From: Rhodococcus sp. 14-1411-2a
Lineage (GTDB): Bacteria; Actinomycetota; Actinomycetes; Mycobacteriales; Mycobacteriaceae
Assembly (NCBI RefSeq): GCF_002259485.1
Contig: NZ_NPGA01000014.1
Coordinates: 1 to 64,000, forward strand
Length of the DNA: 64,000 nt
Direction: 5' to 3'
A model generated the notes under the pieces. That model made no database searches. It saw nothing but the letters and a program-made list of their open reading frames with translations, and had not been told where the DNA came from. This document shows, one piece after another, positions 60,291-64,000 of this stretch (position 1 is the first letter of the stretch; each line of letters opens with the position of its first letter). The position numbers were made by a program, and so were the translations under genes.

Positions 60291-62543
60291 CTATCTGCTC
60301 GACGTCCCAGCGCCGAACTCCCGAGAACTCGAATTTCTGCGTCGTCGCACATCGAGCACCACCAGGCCGACCAGCAACAGCGTCCCGCCGGCCATCGCGG
60401 CCAGTCCGAGTCGTTCGCCGGGCGGTCGGAAGGTGATCTGCAGGTCCGCGTTCTCGGTGCCGGGCGGCAGGTCGACGTAGAGGAAGATGTCGGCCAGCCC
60501 CTTCGTCTGCAGCTCCTCACCGTTCAGCGTCGCGGTGTAGCCGGGCCAGGCCAGACGCGAGAACACGACGCTGCCACCGTTGGGTGCGCTGACGTCGACG
60601 TGCTCCGAGTCCGCATCGGACGATCGGGGTTCGGCCGTGGCGTTCACGGTCGCGACGACGCGTCCCGACGACGCGGGAAGCAACCCGTCGATGCGTTCGA
60701 GGACGTAGATCTGGCGAGCGGAGTCGGGAGTGGGAGCGGTCACCCACATCCAGCCTGCGGGTGCGGGCCGGGAGTTCGCGAGCGGATATTGATTCTTCTG
60801 CAGCACGATTCGATCGAGTTGCATCAGGTCGGCGTACGTCTTGCCGGTGTACGGCTCGATCTCGAACACGCGCCTGAAGGCGTCCGTGCAGGTCGATCCC
60901 TCGTGCTCGAAGCACAGCAGGTTGGCGAAGTCGAGATAGCCGACGGGGGTGTACGCGTTGACGTAGTCCAGGCCCATGATCTTGGCGGAGTTGCCGTACA
61001 CCTGGGAGTGCCAGGGCAGCCGGGGGTCGTCGGGTCCGTCGGCTGCGGTTTCGGTGAGCGCACGGCTACCGAGTTGCAGAGTCGCGCCCTGCCACTGTGG
61101 GAACTCGGCCTTGGCCTCGGATTGGGACGTGGGCAGCCACCACTTGGCGAAGGGCGGATCGTATGTGGCCACCTGGTACATCGCGACCGGCGCGATCGTC
61201 ACGAGGAGCAGCGCCGCAGTCGCCCGGGTCGAGAAGCGGTGGGCCAGCAGCAGAGCGAGCGCGCCGACGAGCAGGATCACCAGCGCAGCGAGGACGTGGC
61301 GACCGAAGAATTCCGGGCCCGACGAGCCGGCGCGAAGCAGCAGTACCAGCGTCAGCAGGCCGGCCGCGAGCAGCCGCGGCCGCAGCTTGTCGAGGGTTCC
61401 GTACCGGCTGATCAGGGTGACCACGAGAATCAGTGCGACGAGGGCGACGAACGGCAGAATGCGGGCGGGCCAGCGGATCGGTCCGATGTCGCTGGGACCT
61501 GCGGTGAAGATCAAGGCGAACGCCAGCATGATCAGTGGTGCCGCCAGCTCGCGCAGAGCCGCGGGTACCCGGCGCCACGCGATGAACGCCAGCGCGGGGA
61601 CCACGAACCAGGCGATGTAGGTGACCGGCGATTCGGTGGTCTCGCCCGCCCAGGATTCGATGCTCGTCACCGCGGTCGGGATGCTCGCGGTGAGCGATTC
61701 CGACCACGGTGCCGTCAGGAAGTTGTCGTTGAACGTGCCCTCGTCACCACTGCGCCAGGTGACCGCGGACGTGAGCACTCCGGGCAGGAAGGTGACGGCC
61801 CCGCACGCGGCGGCAGCGATGCCGACTGCGCAGACCTTCAGTGCCGGACGCCACAGCCGCTGGAACAGTCGTTCGCCGATGGCGACGGATCCGATCATCA
61901 CTCCGGCCATCACCGCGGCGTGGACGTATCCCACGCTGATGGCGAGGTAGAGGAAGGCGAACGGCACGATCGGACCGCTGCGACCGCGGGCGTAGGACAC
62001 CGAGCTCGCCCAGGCGTTCATGATCCACGCCGTGCCCATCAGCGCGGTCACCCACGAGGTGTTCTCGAAGAACAGCGTGAACCCGACGAACGGTGCGCTC
62101 GCGCCCGCTACCGCAGCCCAGTTGGCTCGCGCTCCGTAGGCCAGGGCGACTCGAAACACGCCCCAGGCCAACAGAATCGAGAAGCCCAGTTTGACGACCG
62201 TTGCCAGCAGTACCAGGTTGTCGATCGACGGCGAGATGTAGTTGATCGCCATCTGCACGGGATTCCACAGGCCGCCCTGGCCCTCGACCGGGTAGTTGCC
62301 GGCCATCCACTGATCGAGCACCAGCGAGGGGAATTGCCCGTCGCGCATGATGCGTCCGAGTTGGAGCCAGTTGGGTACGGCACCCGATTCGGTGTCGTCG
62401 ATGTAGAAGAAACGGGGATCGACGCTGAGCACCAGGAGATAGCCGAGGACCACCACTGCAGCGACCGCTGCTCCCCACGCGAGGCGCTCTCTCCTGCTGT
62501 CGGGCAGGGCGGCGCGCGCGATGTGGGTATCCGTGGGGGTCAA
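60291..62543 (-). CDS. YfhO-like GT-C membrane protein (putative glycosyltransferase)
   Basis: A 750-residue polytopic protein with about thirteen membrane segments and a C-terminal soluble domain of about 250 residues, ending in one more membrane segment and an Arg/Ser-rich tail. The first outer loop carries FFYIDDTESGAVPNW with an Asp pair, the GT-C hallmark, followed by DQWMAGNYPVEGQGG. YfhO-type proteins transfer sugars from polyprenyl phosphate to envelope polymers. It is the first gene of the operon, so the downstream GT2 and GtrA proteins may make and flip its donor. The acceptor is unknown. Confidence 0.8.
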   Translation of the reverse strand: MTPTDTHIARAALPDSRRERLAWGAAVAAVVVLGYLLVLSVDPRFFYIDDTESGAVPNWLQLGRIMRDGQFPSLVLDQWMAGNYPVEGQGGLWNPVQMAINYISPSIDNLVLLATVVKLGFSILLAWGVFRVALAYGARANWAAVAGASAPFVGFTLFFENTSWVTALMGTAWIMNAWASSVSYARGRSGPIVPFAFLYLAISVGYVHAAVMAGVMIGSVAIGERLFQRLWRPALKVCAVGIAAAACGAVTFLPGVLTSAVTWRSGDEGTFNDNFLTAPWSESLTASIPTAVTSIESWAGETTESPVTYIAWFVVPALAFIAWRRVPAALRELAAPLIMLAFALIFTAGPSDIGPIRWPARILPFVALVALILVVTLISRYGTLDKLRPRLLAAGLLTLVLLLRAGSSGPEFFGRHVLAALVILLVGALALLLAHRFSTRATAALLLVTIAPVAMYQVATYDPPFAKWWLPTSQSEAKAEFPQWQGATLQLGSRALTETAADGPDDPRLPWHSQVYGNSAKIMGLDYVNAYTPVGYLDFANLLCFEHEGSTCTDAFRRVFEIEPYTGKTYADLMQLDRIVLQKNQYPLANSRPAPAGWMWVTAPTPDSARQIYVLERIDGLLPASSGRVVATVNATAEPRSSDADSEHVDVSAPNGGSVVFSRLAWPGYTATLNGEELQTKGLADIFLYVDLPPGTENADLQITFRPPGERLGLAAMAGGTLLLVGLVVLDVRRRRNSSSREFGAGTSSR

Positions 62544-62691
62544 GGGTCAACTCCGTGAGTTCGGGCAAAGACACTCGACTGTATCTCTCGAGGTGTCCAG
62601 GAACCGAAACGTCGACGCGCGAAACACGCAGGTGATCGCGAGACGGCCGACTCGGTACGGCTATTGCGAGTGACCACTCTCTAAGTTAGAT

Positions 62692-62716
62692 TGACCTCAC
62701 TCTATGACGGAGGTCA
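62692..62716 (+). promoter_or_regulatory. Inverted repeat overlapping the ribosome binding site of the deacylase gene
   Basis: Arms TGACCTC (62692-62698) and GAGGTCA (62710-62716) flank 11 nt; the right arm contains the GGAGG that serves the ATG at 62718. It could be an operator for a dimeric repressor or an mRNA hairpin that hides the ribosome binding site. Confidence 0.5.
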
Positions 62717-62717
62717 C

Positions 62718-64000
62718 ATGAACTCGAACATCTCTTTCGACGTCGTCATCACCGGCGGCACTGTCTACGACGGATCCGGCGGTCCGGGAGTTCGAGCCGA
62801 TGTGGGCATCGTCGACGGCGTCGTGCGGGCCGTGTCCTCCACCCCGCTCGAGGCGGGCCCGGCGACCGAGGTGGTCGACGCCACCGGAAAGTGGGTCACC
62901 CCGGGCTTCGTGGACGTACACACCCATTACGACGCGGAAGTGCTCGTCGGGCCCGGTCTCGAAGAATCCGTTCGGCACGGGGTCACGACGGTTCTACTGG
63001 GGAACTGTTCGTTGTCGACGCTCTACTCCACTCCGGTCGACATCGCTGATCTGTTCAGTCGGGTGGAGGCGCTGCCGCGCGATCATGTGCTCAAGGCCGT
63101 CGATACGCACAAGACGTGGACCAGCCCCGACGAGTACATCGCAGCGCTCGAGCGCCTGCCTCTGGGCCCCAACATCGCAGCCTTGGTCGGTCATTCTGAT
63201 CTGCGTGCGCACGTGATGGGCTTGGACCGATCTACCGACCGCAGTCAGAAGCCAACCCGCGAGGAATGGCGCGCCATGTCGGACGCGCTCGAGAAGGCGC
63301 TCGATGCCGGGCTGCTCGGAATGTCGACGATGACGAACCCGTGGGACAAGCTGGACGGAGATCGGTACCGATCTCGTTCGCTGCCGTCCTCGTACGCACG
63401 GTGGAGCGAATTCCGTGCTCTGCACAAGATCCTGCGTAAGCGCGGCCGTCTGTTGCAGAGCATTCCGAACTTGAACACCAAGTACGACATGCTGTTCTTC
63501 CTGGCCTCGGCCACCGGAATCGGCCGCACTCCGCTCAAGATCTCGTTGCTGGCGGCGGCCGACGCGAAGGCCTCGCCGTGGATTCATCGGATCTTCGGCC
63601 CGCTCGCTCGCATCGTCAACGGGCCGGGCAAGGGACAGTTCCGCTGGCAGCACCTGCCCACCACATTCGACGTGTACTCCGATGGCATCGACCTCGTGGT
63701 GTTCGAGGAGTTCGGCTCGGGCCGCGCAGCGCTACATCTGCGAGAAGAGTTGGGCCGCAACGAGTTGCTCTCCGACGAGGCCTACCGCCGCTGGTTCCGC
63801 GCCGATTTCGAGAAGAAGTTCAGCTCGCGCGTCTGGCATCGAGACTTCGCGGACGCCGAGATCACCGAATGTCCCGACGCGTCGGTCGTCGGCAAGAACG
63901 TCGCGGAGGTCGCGGAAGAACGCGGTGTGCACGTGGTGGACGCGTTCCTCGATCTGGTGGTCGAGCACGGCCGAAAGCTGCGCTGGCACACGACGGTGGC
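62718..64000 (+). CDS. N-acyl-D-amino-acid deacylase-like amidohydrolase, 3' end outside window
   Basis: At least 427 residues are visible and the frame is open at the right edge. The N-terminus FDVVITGGTVYDGSGGPGVRADVGI and the metal site GFVDVHTHYDAEVL are typical of the D-aminoacylase/dihydroorotase amidohydrolase group, with a second-site His in ALVGHSDLR. Such enzymes remove acyl groups from D-amino acids or related amides; actinobacterial members often have unknown substrates. ATG 62718 has GGAGG upstream; an ATG at 62704 meets a stop after five codons. It is divergent from the GT-C operon. Confidence 0.85.
   Translation, partial: MNSNISFDVVITGGTVYDGSGGPGVRADVGIVDGVVRAVSSTPLEAGPATEVVDATGKWVTPGFVDVHTHYDAEVLVGPGLEESVRHGVTTVLLGNCSLSTLYSTPVDIADLFSRVEALPRDHVLKAVDTHKTWTSPDEYIAALERLPLGPNIAALVGHSDLRAHVMGLDRSTDRSQKPTREEWRAMSDALEKALDAGLLGMSTMTNPWDKLDGDRYRSRSLPSSYARWSEFRALHKILRKRGRLLQSIPNLNTKYDMLFFLASATGIGRTPLKISLLAAADAKASPWIHRIFGPLARIVNGPGKGQFRWQHLPTTFDVYSDGIDLVVFEEFGSGRAALHLREELGRNELLSDEAYRRWFRADFEKKFSSRVWHRDFADAEITECPDASVVGKNVAEVAEERGVHVVDAFLDLVVEHGRKLRWHTTV

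Overview
The window looks like chromosomal DNA from a mycolic-acid-containing actinomycete, most probably Rhodococcus or a close relative. It is GC-rich, uses GTG and TTG starts freely, and is packed with 4-bp start/stop overlaps. It carries the enzymes for arabinogalactan and mycolate assembly that define this group. The order of many genes matches the Mycobacterium tuberculosis cell-wall region around Rv3789-Rv3813. Rhodococcus is favoured over Mycobacterium because of the LGFP-repeat mycolyltransferase, the CYP153 alkane-hydroxylase operon and the reduced emb set. The species cannot be determined from this window.

Layout. (1) 1-8000: an edge-truncated DUF222/HNH (13E12-type) gene under a perfect actinobacterial SOS box, then a DinB-like protein, a CPBP membrane protease, a YhgE/Pip-type membrane protein, msrA, an MDR oxidoreductase, a Cof-type HAD phosphatase and a secreted PGRP/LGFP amidase. 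The last two match the Rv3813c and Rv3811 neighbourhood. (2) 8100-9600: an isolated cobM-cobF pair. (3) 9650-16055: glf-glfT2-PAP2 phosphatase-ubiA-aftB, which make UDP-Galf, build galactan, make decaprenyl-phosphoryl-ribose and cap arabinan. (4) 16275-22342: three tandem mycolyltransferases, the third with four LGFP repeats, then a DUF732 lipoprotein and a Culp6-like cutinase. (5) 22550-32307: an F420-type LLM oxidoreductase followed by fadD32-pks13-accD4, the mycolate condensation module. (6) 32350-33740: an AbiEi-like gene flanked by four 39-bp palindromic repeats. (7) 33764-42108, minus strand: a GT-C membrane protein, then embC-like and embB-like arabinosyltransferases. (8) 42202-46233: ferredoxin, CYP153 and ferredoxin reductase with a divergent AraC regulator. 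(9) 46256-51018: dprE1-dprE2-aftA and a divergent GtrA gene. (10) 51019-57004: a repeat-rich gap containing a duplicated rmlC tail, rmlA-rmlC, a type-VII-secretion-like gene set with one decayed member, and rmlB. (11) 57013-62543: a five-gene operon (GT-C protein, polyprenol-type GT2, epimerase, GtrA, second GT2) that looks like a GtrABC-type glycan-decorating system. (12) 62718-end: an N-acyl-D-amino-acid deacylase-like gene, cut by the window edge.

How the genes work together. UbiA, the PAP2 phosphatase and DprE1/DprE2 make the arabinose donor decaprenyl-phosphoryl-arabinose. AftA, the Emb proteins and AftB polymerise it onto galactan built by Glf and GlfT2. FadD32, Pks13 and AccD4 make mycolates, which the mycolyltransferases attach to trehalose and arabinan. 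RmlA, RmlB and RmlC supply most of the dTDP-rhamnose pathway for the linker, but rmlD is not in the window. The least understood parts are the GtrABC-like operon, the GT-C protein upstream of embC, the decayed type-VII-secretion-like locus and the palindrome-flanked AbiEi-like gene.
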